Shown here in pieces: positions 49,001 to 58,934 of a stretch of 64,000 nt of DNA. Location of the stretch: NCBI GenBank assembly GCA_949317995.1, contig OX439048.1, positions 23,503,495 through 23,567,494 on the forward strand, written 5' to 3'. The stretch is from Acholoe squamosa (lineage: Eukaryota > Annelida > Polychaeta > Phyllodocida > Polynoidae). The notes under the pieces are model-generated. The model was not told the origin of the DNA. It was given only the letters and a program-made list of their open reading frames with translations, and did no database searches. Each line of letters opens with the position of its first letter. The stretch's first letter is position 1. The position numbers were made by a program, and so were the translations under genes.

Positions 49001-52000
49001 CTTTTGAAAAAAAAACAAAAAAACGACATTTTTCACCCTTTTTCTCAAAGAAAAATTTGTAAGCTTTCATCTCAAAATAAATGTTTGTTTTTTTTACTAT
49101 CAATCACACTTTTCTCAATAAGCTTTTTAAGCTTTTGCTTTAGTTAACTTGAATCATGCCTTTCCATGCACTGTTTTGTGTTTATAGGTGCGCACGCGAG
49201 GTCTTCCTGAGGATCACGTTGGACCGGTTCGTGTTGTTACCATAGAAACTATAGAGGCCAATATGTGCTGTGGCACTCATGTTTCCAACCTTGCCCACCT
49301 CCAGGTAAATCTGCCATCTTGGGAGTTTGTAGTTGCTTGCCAGGTGTCAAAGCATTACACCTGTCGTGCTTTAGCAGTAGTGCACATGATGTGGTTCTCG
49401 TAGATTCTGTCACATCACTTAAGCACTTCTGCATTACTCAAAGAGATGGGACAATTTAACAATAAAACCAAAACACTGATAAATTTCCGTCTGAAATTTA
49501 TTTCTGGTACATTTACATAACATTTATGCTAATCTGAATAGGCGACTACACATGTAAGATTGAACAAACATAATCCATCTCATTTCATATCTGATGATTC
49601 GCACCGAGCTTATATTCATGTCATATATTTGATATTTCAGGCTATAAAGCTACTTGGTGTAGAGAAGGGGAAGAAGGGTAAGACCAACCTGGTGTTTGTT
49701 GCCGGACAGAGGGTTTTAAACTATCTTGGAAGGTGCTACGATACAGAGAAAGCACTCACTGCAAACCTTAAGTAAGTATTGTATTGAAGTGGGATTGATG
49801 GTACTAAACACAGGGATAGACACCAACGCTGGCCCGCAGGCCAATGGTCCATAGTTTTTACTGGGCTTGTGATCTTTCTTATTTCCCTTTAAATGGCCTA
49901 TTCTACCCATAGAATATTGTAAAAGGTGGTAAATATTCCCTAAACTGCCTGTTTCTTTTAAGTCGCTGTGTATATCCAAGAATAAACCAGTTAGATGAAA
50001 TTATATTTGTGCCGACATGTTTCGAGCTTTTCAGCTCTTTATCAATGCTAATTTATTTGAATTGAGTCAATATGTTAAGTACAACTGGGAGCCTTATTCA
50101 GGCTGTTCCATAACATACAATTATAAACACTTTGGTGGTTATGGTAATGCCAGTTAATCAGTGGAGAATGACTCCCAAATGGTGACACTTATTGAGACAT
50201 AACATAGAAGGATCCCAAAATGGGTGAGTCCCTGTGTGTAACATTTTCAATAAATAACAAGTCTATCAGTAGAGAAAAAACCCATGGAGGGTTTGCCCTA
50301 GGTGTACCCGCGTGTTTCCCTGACAGCATTATACCACATAAGTGTCACAGGTGAGGTTGATTGATTGATTGATTTTTGTTCACATGGAATCGTCCCGATG
50401 GGACGTTTTTCTTTACACTCTAGGCATAGTGTGCAGAGGACAAGTGTTTGTACATATATCATCGATTAATCAGAGTGAACACATATAAGAGCATTTAACT
50501 AACAAATAATGTATACCTTGGAGAGCACATCAGCTGGCGGTTAGCACATCTACACTATGACTCGTCGACCAGCGAGACATTCATGAGGCAGCAGGGCAGA
50601 AACAACACCCACTTAGAATTAGTTATAGAGCCTATTTATGGCCGCTTTAAACCGGGCTTTAGTAGGGAGTTTTTGTGTATGCCTGTCCAACTTATCCCAT
50701 AGGGTGACCCCTCTGTGATAAGGTGATCGGTGATAAGAGCTGGTTTTAGCTCTACGGTTGGCGAATTTAAGCTTAAGGTCCCCCCTGGTGCGGAGGTTTA
50801 AATTTCATTCGGTCTTCACGCGATATTGTTTCTACCAGTAGGTTTGGACTGTCAAAGGTGACAGGTGGATGTTCCATGTGTGGCCATGGGATGTTGACCC
50901 ATTGTTTTATGTCACAGTCTGAGGAGGCATCACGAGGAATTGAGTTATAGATGGTTGAGCTCTTGGTGGCATTGTAGGTTAGGCCCAAGACATCCTGTGC
51001 AGTGGGCTTCCCTAGCCCACTTAAAAGGGTCTATATCTCGTTTTTCCTATCCCCTCGGTTGTTTGTGGTGCCACACATATGAGCGGGCACCAACACATTC
51101 CTCTGTGAAATTGTGTAATGTCGTTCTTGCCATGAATATGACCGTAGCTGTCGAAATAACGTTAAACATCTATTACTCACTCACTCTCATCCTGTGCAGT
51201 GCTTTTGTCAATAGTGAGGAAGTCATTATTTTCATCCTTCATAGATGGTAATATCTCAGGGGTCCATGGTATGATAGGGGTATTGCTACCAGATTTCTCA
51301 GGTGTTTTTGGCAAATTATATTCATTGTGGAGTGATGAGTTGTAACGTGGTCATCTTTCATATAATTGTCAAGGGAATACCTCACCATACATTTGTGCTA
51401 AACTGCGGGTCCGTTGGCCCACTCCCAAAAAACGTTAGTATCTACCCCTGTAAAACTCATCCGATTTTTGAATGAGTAGTATTCTACTACCTTGAATATA
51501 CTACCGGTTAGTATTGCGTCTTTATACAGACTTAGCAGGTTTAATTATTAGCCAATGAGACGACCCCAACATATTCACTGCGGTCCAACGGGGGCCAACT
51601 GGTACCCATCTGATAGGTCTTATCAGTAGAAGTCGCTGGTAACAAACTCCAGCAATGGCGGCGCCCATGTGACAACCTGCTACCTCGGAATAGATTCATG
51701 ATTCCAGGCTTTACGATGAAAAATGTACTTTTGTTTCTCATTGACCCTCTAGAGGTGGTCCAGACCAGCACATAGAACTACTGACCAAACTACAGAGCTC
51801 CTACAAGGTTGCACAGAAGGTAAACACTCATACCATCGATATCCTTAAATCCTATCATTTCCGACAAAAAGATTTTCACTTTGCATCATAAATGATTGAT
51901 CAGTGGTACAGGAAATATAAATATCCCCGACCTTTTACATTATAATTCCTCCAAGTTAATGATAAGGGAGTAACAGTCCAGGAGAGTGGAAAATTCTCCT

Positions 52001-53486
52001 TTTGTCACCCTTCAGAATGCCACAACGTTACTAAGGGATGTCGCGGTCTTGGAAGCTGAGAAGTTTAAAGCATCATCAGAAAAACCGCCATATCTCTTTT
52101 ACCACAGGTAAGTTGAGACATCACCTCTCCAAGTGAAAAATAACAACAAAAGCAATCTGTTCATTATTGGTTAGTGTATCAAACTTCCGGCCTGATTGCC
52201 ATCATGATACGTATAGATTGCAATATGTCAAAGGCCTGACAAATCCAATTTGAAACCCTGTGCTCCAGAGCACAGAAATAAAACACATCATTCCCTGGAG
52301 GAACACGTTTTGGCCACGATTCAAAAGAAAACCTATGTCCTAATCACAAAAGATGATGCAGTGAGTCCTCTCTGTGTTGCTGCTCTCCATCTTACCCATT
52401 TAACATTTAGCATAGTCCAGACGTCGGTGATGTCATCAGTGAGTTGGGAGAAGTGAATTCCTTTTCATTTTACAGGATAATTGCTTCTTAAAAAAAGAGA
52501 CAACTGAGAGCTCAATGTACCATTTGATTTGATTTCAGACGAGAAGGAGACAATGAGTTCATGAACATCATTGTCAATGAGATCGCTGATGAGGTAAGAC
52601 TTTTTTTTTGTTTTATTTTGCTTTCAGTGAACACTCGCGTTTTGGCAAAGAAACTTTATGGGGGAAGAAATGGTTATCTTTAAGAGTTAGGAACTTGGAG
52701 ATTTCGATATTTCACTCCCCCTCTCAACACACACAGCTGGTAATGACCACTCTCAAGCCACTGTAAGTTGAGGACTCAGAAATGATTGTGACTTGAAGTC
52801 AAAATAATCTCTGCCTGAATTGAGTGTGGTATGCCTTTATGACACGACCTATGTGAAAGCGATACAATAATTGAATAAAGATCCAACGTACATCATGTTG
52901 TTAACAGGCGCCCGTCTACATCTCATTATACCTGGCCCATTTACTCCTTTACAGAATGTTTTCATTTTCCTGACGACGGGAGATGATAAGGGTGCAGGAC
53001 TTTTCTTGATGTCAGGGAAGGAAGAAGTCATAGCTGAGATTGGTCCCAAGTAAGTTAGCTTAAGCTATCTATAAGACTGTATGGTGCATTAATGCTGACC
53101 GTGTGGGGGTAAAACACTGTTGGACGGTTGTCATGATTCACCAAATGACTTTTTATCTGGTCAAAACTAAGAGTTCAAATCTCACATCCAATTTATATTA
53201 CCAGTAGGTATTCACTCTATCTTAATCTGTAGACATTCGATTTCTATTTAACTTTATAAAACACCATAACATCTCTTTCTTTGGATAAAAAGGCCCTACT
53301 GTGGCCCTTATTCATAAGACATACACATATAAAGTTTCCTTTAACAGGGTGGCGGAGTTGATCGAGGGTAAGGGGGCTGCAAAGAAGGGGCGGTATCAGG
53401 GAAAAGCTAACCGTCTATCCAGGAAGCCACATGCCGAGAAATTAATACTAGAGCACCTGGGTATAAACCAACAACCACAAGAATAA
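40082..53486 (+). CDS. AARSD1: AARSD1, alanyl-tRNA editing protein (Ala-X family), 13 exons
   Basis: The exons are 40082-40132, 44600-44728, 45871-45888, 46294-46435, 48211-48268, 48726-48885, 49188-49304, 49641-49771, 51753-51819, 52016-52107, 52539-52593, 52955-53049 and 53348-53486. All have AG/GT edges, the phases are continuous and the product is 417 residues (human about 412). It deacylates Ser (and Gly) wrongly attached to tRNA-Ala and acts in the cytosol. Seen: FPEGGGQPDDRGT, the zinc ligands in HMQQHSGQH (His108, His112, His116) and CCGTH (Cys213, His217), and a C-terminal GKGAAKKGRYQGKA as in DHHA1-type tails. The ATG starts MAPAGALACQRDSYLKE, matching the CQRDSY start of vertebrate proteins. 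No p23-like fusion is present. Introns are 0.1-4.5 kb and hold many repeats. The identification is secure. Confidence 0.97.
40554..40730 (-). mobile_element. SINE-like retroposon, (CAAT)n tail form
   Basis: Read on the minus strand it starts GGGCTTCCCTAGCCCACTTA and ends in AATCAATCAATCAA. The 14-bp duplication GGGGTCTCATAAGT flanks it (40540-40553 and 40731-40744). The first 100 bp or so match the copy at 51005-51187, but the 3' part is different (GTGAAGCACGGGATAGCC and so on). It is in AARSD1 intron 1. Confidence 0.85.
40745..41045. repeat. Degenerate TTGGCC/GGCCAA-rich repeat
   Basis: Motifs such as GGGCCAATGTTGGC, GCCGATG and CCAATGTAGGCC recur in both orientations without a fixed period. 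There is no coding frame. Confidence 0.6.
41069..41303. mobile_element. MITE related to 37081-37340
   Basis: The left end AATGTCGTGTTCAGG and the right end CCTGAACACAACAACTT are inverted copies beside A and T runs. Inside are AAATTAGGGTAGGTCGG motifs. A further 5' fragment (TTGTGTTTCAGGTAACATGT) lies at about 41386-41450. Confidence 0.6.
42039..42715. mobile_element. Inner family A MITE carrying a minisatellite
   Basis: It starts TACCGTAATCTCCCGCGTAT and ends CGCGGGAGATTACGGTA. TA is duplicated at both ends relative to the interrupted host element. It is longer than other copies because of an 88-bp tandem repeat (42169-42497) and repeated GCGTCTTATACGCG segments on the right side. Confidence 0.8.
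42169..42497. repeat. 88-bp minisatellite, about 3.6 units
   Basis: Units start at GACAGCTTGAACTCATA and include GCGGCAGACCGGGAGG. They are GC-rich within an AT-rich neighbourhood and lie wholly inside the inner family A element. Confidence 0.8.
42830..43242. other. Intronic DNA with G-rich low complexity
   Basis: No gene is seen. A GAGCATAAAAAGTT duplication and G runs lie at 43010-43115. Confidence 0.4.
43243..43660. repeat. 185-bp tandem duplication ending in an inverted repeat
   Basis: TCTGTATGTCTTTAGACTTT starts two near-identical units at 43243 and 43428. Each contains ATGGATAACTCATGACGAGT and GTGTGTTAG. The inverse (CTAACACACACGAGTCATGA, then GTTATCCATTG) follows at about 43606-43633, so the unit end can fold back on itself. 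This suggests a palindromic MITE. Confidence 0.7.
43760..44002. repeat. Minisatellite-like body of a tRNA-headed repeat
   Basis: TACACCTCG starts units at 43760, 43869 and 43949. Each holds GGACAGCGACAGCG and CACACGGC. The first unit is longer (109 bp) than the second (80 bp) because of an inserted GCCTGTCTCGGCTCGGACAG stretch. Confidence 0.65.
44003..44076 (-). other. tRNA-like sequence, probable SINE head or tRNA pseudogene
   Basis: On the minus strand TGGCCTAGCGGTTAGC fits an A box and GGCTCGAGCCC fits a B box, spaced as in a tRNA. The acceptor arms do not pair, so a functional tRNA is unlikely. The adjoining minisatellite lies downstream in the same orientation, as in a SINE body. Confidence 0.55.
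44205..44290 (+). other. tRNA-Arg-like sequence, probable SINE head or pseudogene
   Basis: CCTGTGGCGCAATGCATAGG (A box) and GCAGGTTCGAGCCCT (B box) resemble tRNA-Arg. The anticodon stem is imperfect, and there is no matching 3' acceptor strand. It is in AARSD1 intron 1. Confidence 0.5.
44328..44391. repeat. Double palindrome forming a 28-bp inverted repeat
   Basis: GCGGTTATCCATGGATAACCGC is a perfect 22-bp palindrome (44333-44354). A near copy follows at 44363-44384. The whole block also reads as an inverted repeat from AGGCGTGCGG to CCGCACGCCT. Confidence 0.8.
44756..45223 (-). mobile_element. Solo LTR in AARSD1 intron 2
   Basis: 468 bp run from TGTAGCG to CACCACA (TG...CA on either strand), flanked by TATC on both sides (44752-44755 and 45224-45227). 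On the minus strand it has a TATA box (GTGTATATAAGGCCG) and, later, AATAAA. No internal retroelement sequence is present, so this is a solo LTR. The duplication is intact and the ends are neat, so it may be moderately young. Confidence 0.7.
45394..45811. mobile_element. Family H MITE, diverged
   Basis: GGCCACACCAAATTAAAAAG ends are inverted at the right (TTGTTGTGGCC). TAA lies on both sides. It is in AARSD1 intron 2, 60 bp before the microexon. Confidence 0.75.
45871..45888 (+). CDS. AARSD1: AARSD1 microexon 3 (18 nt)
   Basis: CCGGATGATAGAGGCACG encodes PDDRGT and is bounded by a CATGAAG acceptor and a GTGAGC donor. It restores FPEGGGQ-PDDRGT exactly as in other AARSD1 proteins. Phase 0 on both sides. 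Without it the active-site fold would lose a conserved loop. Confidence 0.9.
46044..46125. mobile_element. Family H MITE, one end only
   Basis: GGCCATACCAAAAAAATAAG and the adjoining CTACGGATTTCCCTCTCC are present, preceded by TTA. The other end is missing. Confidence 0.6.
46528..48008 (+). mobile_element. 5' part of an LTR-like element with a short gag-like open frame, in AARSD1 intron 4
   Basis: A possible LTR (about 46528-47357) begins TGTTAAGG, ends near AACTACATCA and holds AATAAA close to its end. It is followed by TGGTACTGGAGACAAGG, which could be a primer-binding site. A 159-codon frame (47529-48008) then starts MSTQEGSEEGTKQSPSDEEE and ends with a basic helix (SQKLARQQERRAAQQ). No second LTR and no pol region are seen before exon 5. 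The family is not recognised. An intronic host exon is an alternative, but no splice signals require it. Confidence 0.35.
48328..48533. mobile_element. Family A MITE, diverged
   Basis: It starts TACCGTAAATATTCACGTAT and ends AAGGATTTACGGTA, with an ATAAGACACACCCTGAGTG segment inside. It is in AARSD1 intron 5. Confidence 0.65.
50354..51254 (-). mobile_element. 5'-truncated LINE: C-terminal ORF2 remnant and (CAAT)n tail
   Basis: Read on the minus strand, PEILPSMKDENNDFLTIDKS at 51254 onward continues after the SINE insertion as STIYNSIPRDASSDC and then WPHMEHPPVTFDSPNLLVE. After a one-frame shift near 50790 it continues as DLKLKFANRRAKTSSYHRSP and RGVTLWDKL and ends RFKAAINRLYN. Basic C termini of this style are common at the ends of LINE ORF2 proteins. 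The 3' untranslated part ends in AATCAATCAATCAA at 50354. It is interrupted by the SINE at 51005-51187. It is in AARSD1 intron 8. Confidence 0.6.
51005..51187 (+). mobile_element. SINE-like retroposon, (TCAC)n tail form
   Basis: It starts GGCTTCCCTAGCCCACTTAA and ends TTAAACATCTATTACTCACT and onward. The 14-bp duplication CATCCTGTGCAGTG flanks it (50991-51004 and 51188-51201). It is inserted in the LINE remnant: the LINE coding sequence resumes exactly after one copy of the duplication. No tRNA-type A or B box is seen. Confidence 0.88.
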
Positions 53487-53860
53487 CTTTATTAAGAAAA
53501 TATGTATGTGTGCCTTACATATTGGGGTTAATATTTTTGTTTTTGTAAATTGTATTTATGAATGTGAAGCTGCTGCTTGGCCTGGCAGTACTTATATTGT
53601 TAAGAATTAGTGTGAAAACAAAGTCTCATATCCTAGAGTTGTCAGTATTGGGTTGGATTGAGCCATATTGGTCTGGTCATTGAACCCCAATTCAAGAGGA
53701 GAATGTTTGCATGGTAAAATGACCGAGAATAAATGAATGGTTTTCTCAGGTGAACCATGGACCTAGATACTTACTGTAATTATTGTCTGTGTTTGATCGT
53801 AGAAGATGATCTGTCATTATTCCTTGTCAGCACTCCGAATAAAATGGATTTTACTACAAA
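53487..53860 (+). other. AARSD1 3' untranslated region with polyadenylation signals
   Basis: AATAAA occurs at 53728-53733 and 53838-53843, downstream of the stop. The second, in CCGAATAAAATGG, is followed by T/G-containing sequence. The cleavage site was not fixed. Confidence 0.6.
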
Positions 53861-55530
53861 AGGAAGATATGAAAACTAACCCTCAGGTATTATATCGATA
53901 TTGTCCATATATTGGTATTTCATTTTGGAATATGCAAGTCATCTTATTGTATTGTTAGCTGGGAGTCCCAGACTCACAGCTATAGTACAGCGTTCTAGAA
54001 CAGGGAGAAACCGTCCTCCATTTGTCGACCAAAAACGGATACAATAGCTCAGCTACTGAAATCATCAGATCGTGACCTAGACCGCTTAGGCCTTGCTAAG
54101 ATCCTTTCAGTTATTAGCGCGGCGACTCTAAGTCCTACTAGTGAGACTTGTAGAGTAGTCAATGGTTCAGAGTCGCCACGGTGTAAGGGATAGGGGAGCC
54201 CTGATTTCTATTTTCGTTCACTGTTCTTCTCCTATGGACTACTTTGGCACAATATTGAGGCATTGTTATCAGCATATGTATGTACTAATGGTAGATAACT
54301 TGTTTTTGTGATATATGTTTAGTTTGGGTTGTATGATTAGATTAGACATTTCAGCTCCTGGAGCTCTATGGAAGATTAGCATAAGACAAAATTAAGATTC
54401 ACCAATACATCTCTGTAGGCTTTATCTGATAATTCTGTGGTCTGAAATTGCTGTATATATGTACTAAAGATTTCATCTCACGGGGTTATGGTACATTTGG
54501 ATCATATATTCTGTATTTGAAGAAGATATTTACTGTTTAGAATCTCTATAAATCTCTATGGAGAGACAAATGCTAAACTTGGTGTACCCTGTCTACAGAG
54601 GGGAGGGGGTTACCAGTTTGGTGGGGAGGGGGTTGTGACCAGCTGTATGCTGTTGGGGTTAGTAAGACTGCCACACACAACCCTAGTCATTCTGGGGTCC
54701 TTGGTGCATGTGGTTCTGGGTCATTGAACATGCCCACCTCCACCATTTGTAGTGGTCATCTATGGGCAGGCAGAACTTCTCGGTAGTAGACCTAGTAGTA
54801 CAAGGCAGCACAAGAGTTACAGGGTGAACCAGATGGTACAACCTTTAATTGCCTTTGAAGTTAGCTTTCCTATTATTCTATCACTAGACACAAGATTACA
54901 AGTTGCCGCGCTATGTCTCACAGGTCTATTCTCTACTTTTCTATTAAAATCTACAACACTATTCATTTTTTTTCTGTCCCTGCAAAGGGCCTGCATAGGT
55001 ATAGTATTTTAGACATCGCCTCAGACTAAATGGCCAATAAGAAAACGGATTTATATAAGACCTATGCAAGTCTATGTTTGTCACAGGTCCTTCTGGGCCA
55101 CCTGGTCGTCTTGGGGCCACCTGATAGCTTTTCTTGTTGATTTCATGAAGCCGATAAAGCCTTCCATTAACCCAATAAAGGCCACCGACATATATATATA
55201 TATATATACACATAAGTATAATGACCCATATTATATTAGGAGTTCTAAGTGGCGTGGCATTGGTATATTTGGAGTCTTGGGACCGTAAACATGTGTGCCA
55301 TTCCCATATTAGGAGCCCCAATAGCGTGGCATTATTATATTTGGAGGAGTTATTGCGTCCGATTACCTAAATTACTCTGTGGCCCTTGAGGATTAATAGG
55401 CGTCCATACACGTGCCTGGGGAGCCAGCTACCCGCCCTACCCACTTATATCTCGTCTATAGCCCCCATAATAGACACCCAATACCCCCCCCTCTAGGGCG
55501 TGTTTTAATTGTGTTTTTCACACCTCCGAT
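53861..55530. other. Intergenic DNA, no gene recognised
   Basis: A G-rich segment (54598-54640) and a TA microsatellite (55190-55208) are seen. GCGACTCTAAGTCC and its imperfect inverse GGTTCAGAGTCGCC lie at 54120-54180. Confidence 0.4.
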
Positions 55531-55735
55531 AGCCCACAATACCTGTAGAGGCGTCCAAAGCCGCGAAAACGGGGCCCTAAGACGTCTGATTGCTATCCAA
55601 TCACTCCCAGAGTCCACATTACCTGTAGAGGTGTCCAGAGCCGCGAAAACGTTGCCTTTACATGTCCCATTGCGATTAGATAACTCCCAGAGCCCACATT
55701 ACCTGCAGTGCCGTCCTAGGCCGCGAAAACACTGT
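55531..55735. repeat. 80-bp tandem repeat, 2.5 units
   Basis: AG(C/T)CCACA(A/T)TACCTG starts units at 55531, 55611 and 55691. Each contains GCCGCGAAAAC. Confidence 0.8.
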
Positions 55736-55796
55736 ATATTATGTTTGATACACCTCTACAACATTGTATTTGGCCATGAAATAAATTATTTGTCCT

Positions 55797-56075
55797 TAAA
55801 AGATCGCTAAATAGGCCTAAAATATCGCTAGGTTGGTATAATAGACTACACATTTTTATTAGCCGAGAGACCCTTAGACCACCTGTCATTTTATTCCATA
55901 AAAGATCGCTAAATAGGCCTTAAATATCGCTAGGTTGGTATAATAGACTCTACACATTTTTATTAGCTGAGAGACCCTTGGATCACCTGTCATTTTATTC
56001 CATAAGGTCAGTGTGATGATTCAATTTATTTTTTTGTCCCTAAAAGATCGCTAAGTTGGTGTAATAGACTAAAAT
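55797..56075. repeat. 102-bp tandem repeat, two units plus a partial
   Basis: TAAAAGATCGCTAAATAGGC starts units at 55797 and 55899, with a partial unit at 56041. Each contains CTAGGTTGGTATAATAGACT and ACCTGTCATTTTATTCCAT. Confidence 0.8.
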
Positions 56076-56396
56076 TATCGATAACTTTGGACATATTTGT
56101 CTTGAGATGAAAATAAACGTCACCACGATGATCGCCAGCTCGAGATACACTAAATCATAGGTCACACTATGGGAAAACTCTTATATGAGGTTTTTGACTA
56201 CCCCTGCACCCCCTTTTGCCAGTCCTGCACTGGCATGTACCTCCCCCTCAAAAAACCCTTTTTTGACCTCTTCCTGCCTTAAACATAGCCTTTTTTTCAC
56301 CAGTTGAGCGCAAAATAGGTATCTTTTGGCAGAAGGTAGTGCGCGTCCATACCATGGTAAGGGCACAGGTGGACTGGCTGGGGCCGAAAAGGCACC

Positions 56397-56689
56397 TACC
56401 GTAATCTCCCGCGTATAAGGCGCAGCCCGTGTATAAGGCGCACCCAGAGTTTAGAGATTTGACCAGAAAAATAAAAGATTCATAACTTTTGTTCTACTGA
56501 ATGGATTTTGAAAATTCAAAAACCTATGTGTTGCATGGACCCCCCAGACCCCCCTGGACCCCATATTCAGCTGATAAGGTTATATGGGAGTAAGATATCA
56601 AAATGAAGGTCTTGATCTCCCCCTTGTGGATCCAGAAAGAACTAAAACCTCTCGTATAAGACGCGCCTTATACGCGGGAGATTACGGTA
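56397..56689. mobile_element. Family A MITE (long form)
   Basis: It starts TACCGTAATCTCCCGCGTAT and ends GGGAGATTACGGTA. The interior matches the copies at 19537, 27774 and 28132, including CATAACTTTTGTTCTACTGA. Confidence 0.88.
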
Positions 56690-56765
56690 GTCAAAAAAAT
56701 TATTTCGCCTATTCTTTTTCAAAACCGATTTTTTAGGGGGGCATGTTTTTTAGGGGGACGAAACA

Positions 56766-57265
56766 CCCCATATTGATACCGAACACTCCATATCCGCGCA
56801 TATTATTTGCATAATTAGCATAATTATGCAGTGTCCTGGTACTTTTCAACATATATATATAGATATGTGCCATTGCTCCCTTATAGAATTCATATGCTTG
56901 CAAGTATAAACTACTGACTGCACCTAGTGACTAGTGGAATCTGAACAATAGAAAAGAAATATCCCTCCCCTACCTTCCTATAGCATCAAACAAGTTGTTC
57001 AATGGAGGCAGCCCAGGCTTCCCTAGCCCCATATTGATACCGAACACTCCATATCCGTGCATATTATTTGCATAATTAGCATAATTATGCAGTGTCCTGG
57101 TACTTTTCAATATATATATAGATATGTGCCATTGCTCCCTTATAGAATTCATATGCTTGCAAGTATAAACTACTGACTGCACCTAGTGACTAGTGGAATC
57201 TGAACAATAGAAAAGAAATACCCCTCCCCTACCTTCCTATAGCATCAAACAAGTTGTTCAATGGA
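56766..57265. repeat. 261-bp tandem duplication
   Basis: CCCCATATTGATACCGAACA starts units at 56766 and 57027. Both contain GCATATTATTTGCATAATTA and end CAAGTTGTTCAATGGAG. A short SINE 5' fragment (AGGCTTCCCTAGCC) lies at the junction between the units. Confidence 0.85.
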
Positions 57266-57266
57266 G

Positions 57267-57417
57267 TCTATTTCTCATCTTTCCTATCCCCTCAGGATGT
57301 GTTGTGCACATATGTGCGGGCACTGACACATTCCTCTGTGAAATTGTATAATGTAGTTCTCGCCATGAATATGACCTTAGCTGTCAAAATGGCGTTAAAC
57401 ATCTATTACTCACTCAC
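57267..57417 (+). mobile_element. SINE-like retroposon, (TCAC)n tail form, 5'-truncated
   Basis: It starts TCTATTTCTCATCTTTCCTA and ends TTAAACATCTATTACTCAC. TCAATGGAG lies on both sides (57258-57266 and 57418-57426) and the second unit of the 261-bp duplication resumes after it. It is about 90% like 51005-51187 by eye. Confidence 0.85.
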
Positions 57418-57699
57418 TCAATGGAGGCAGCCATTGCTTGATCACATGCTTAAACCTTTTAGATCCAAATGCTAGTTACCAGTGCATTATCACTGTTGAT
57501 AAGCTTTACACATCAATACCTGCGCAAACCCTGTTTGCACTGAATGGATATCTTTCCATTTCTCCATTCTCTGGTGTTTGATTGAAAATGTTGACGTCAT
57601 TCTGTGTTTTAATTTGTGTTTTAATCTGTGTTTTTATGGTACATGTATTGAGTTTAGGGCTATAACAGGTTAGTATTAGTGCTATGGTATGATAGTAAT

Positions 57700-58640
57700 T
57701 ACTCACTATTTGTCAGCGGTTAATCAATATAATTTTTATGTTAGTAATTACTCACTATTTGTTAGCAATTAATCGAAATATGTCAGTATTTACTCACAAT
57801 TTGTCAGCAATTAGTCAGTGTACACCTAGTGACTAAGTATTGACATTAAAAAGATTAATGGCATTTTAATCATTTGTGCATCATGCCCAGATTGACATGA
57901 TGCACTCACATTTTGTCAGTAATTAGTCAAAATATGTCAGAAATAATGCATGATTTGTCAGCAATTAGTCAATATATGTCAGTAATTACTCACTATTTGT
58001 CAGCAATTAGTCAATATATGTCAGTACTTAGTCACTGAATATCAGCAATTATCAATACATGTCATTATTTACTCACAATCTGTCAGCATTTTGTTCAATA
58101 CATAACAGAGAAATAGCCATTGATTCAATTGTGCATCTTGCCTTGACTGGTATTTGTCAAAATATGTCAGTATCTATGGACTATTTGTCAGCAATTAGTT
58201 AATATATGTAAGTAATTATTCACTATTTGTCAGCAATTAGTCAATACATGGTAGTAGTTACTTACATTTTATCAGTATTTAGTCAATATATGTTAGTAAT
58301 TGCTCACTATTGACTAATATCTGACAAATTGTGAGTAATTACTGACATATATTGACTAAGTATTGTTTTATAATGACTTAGTACTGGCATATATTGACTG
58401 ATTGCTGACAAATAGTGAGTAATTACTGACACATATTGACTAATTGCTTACAAAGAGTCAGTAATTACTGACACATATTGACTAATTTCTGATAAATAGT
58501 GAGTAATTACTTACATATATTGACTAATTGCTGACAAAGTGAGTAATTACTGACATATATTGACTAATTGCTGTTATATAGTGACTAAGTACTAACATAT
58601 ATTGACTAATTGCTGACAAATAGTGAGCAATTACTAATCT
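57700..58640. repeat. Satellite of about 40-bp units that inverts at its middle
   Basis: TTTGTCAGCAATTAGTCAAT and ATATGTCAGTAATTACTCAC recur up to about 58310. After that the same motifs occur as reverse complements (ATTGACTAATTGCTGACAAA) to about 58630. The whole is an imperfect long inverted repeat. Confidence 0.85.
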
Positions 58641-58830
58641 GATCATAAGTACATAAATCTAGATGATACGACCGAGCAGCTATTACAGCAATGCTGTATT
58701 TCTATATCGAAATATAATATCCGATCATAAGTACATAAATCTAGATGATACGACCGAGCAGCTATTACAGCAATGCTGTATTTCTATATCGATATATATT
58801 AAATGATCATAAATACATAAATCTAGATTA
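58641..58830. repeat. 82-bp tandem repeat, 2.3 units
   Basis: GATCATAAGTACATAAATCT starts units at 58641 and 58723, with a partial at 58805. Each full unit contains ATTACAGCAATGCTGTATTT. Confidence 0.85.
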
Positions 58831-58934
58831 AAGAGTCATGATAATGATCCTTGAGTCATGATAATGAGTCATGGGCGTCCTCGTATTTATTGATACTCTA
58901 ATACCTTGTGTATAAAACGCACCTCGCGTATTTA

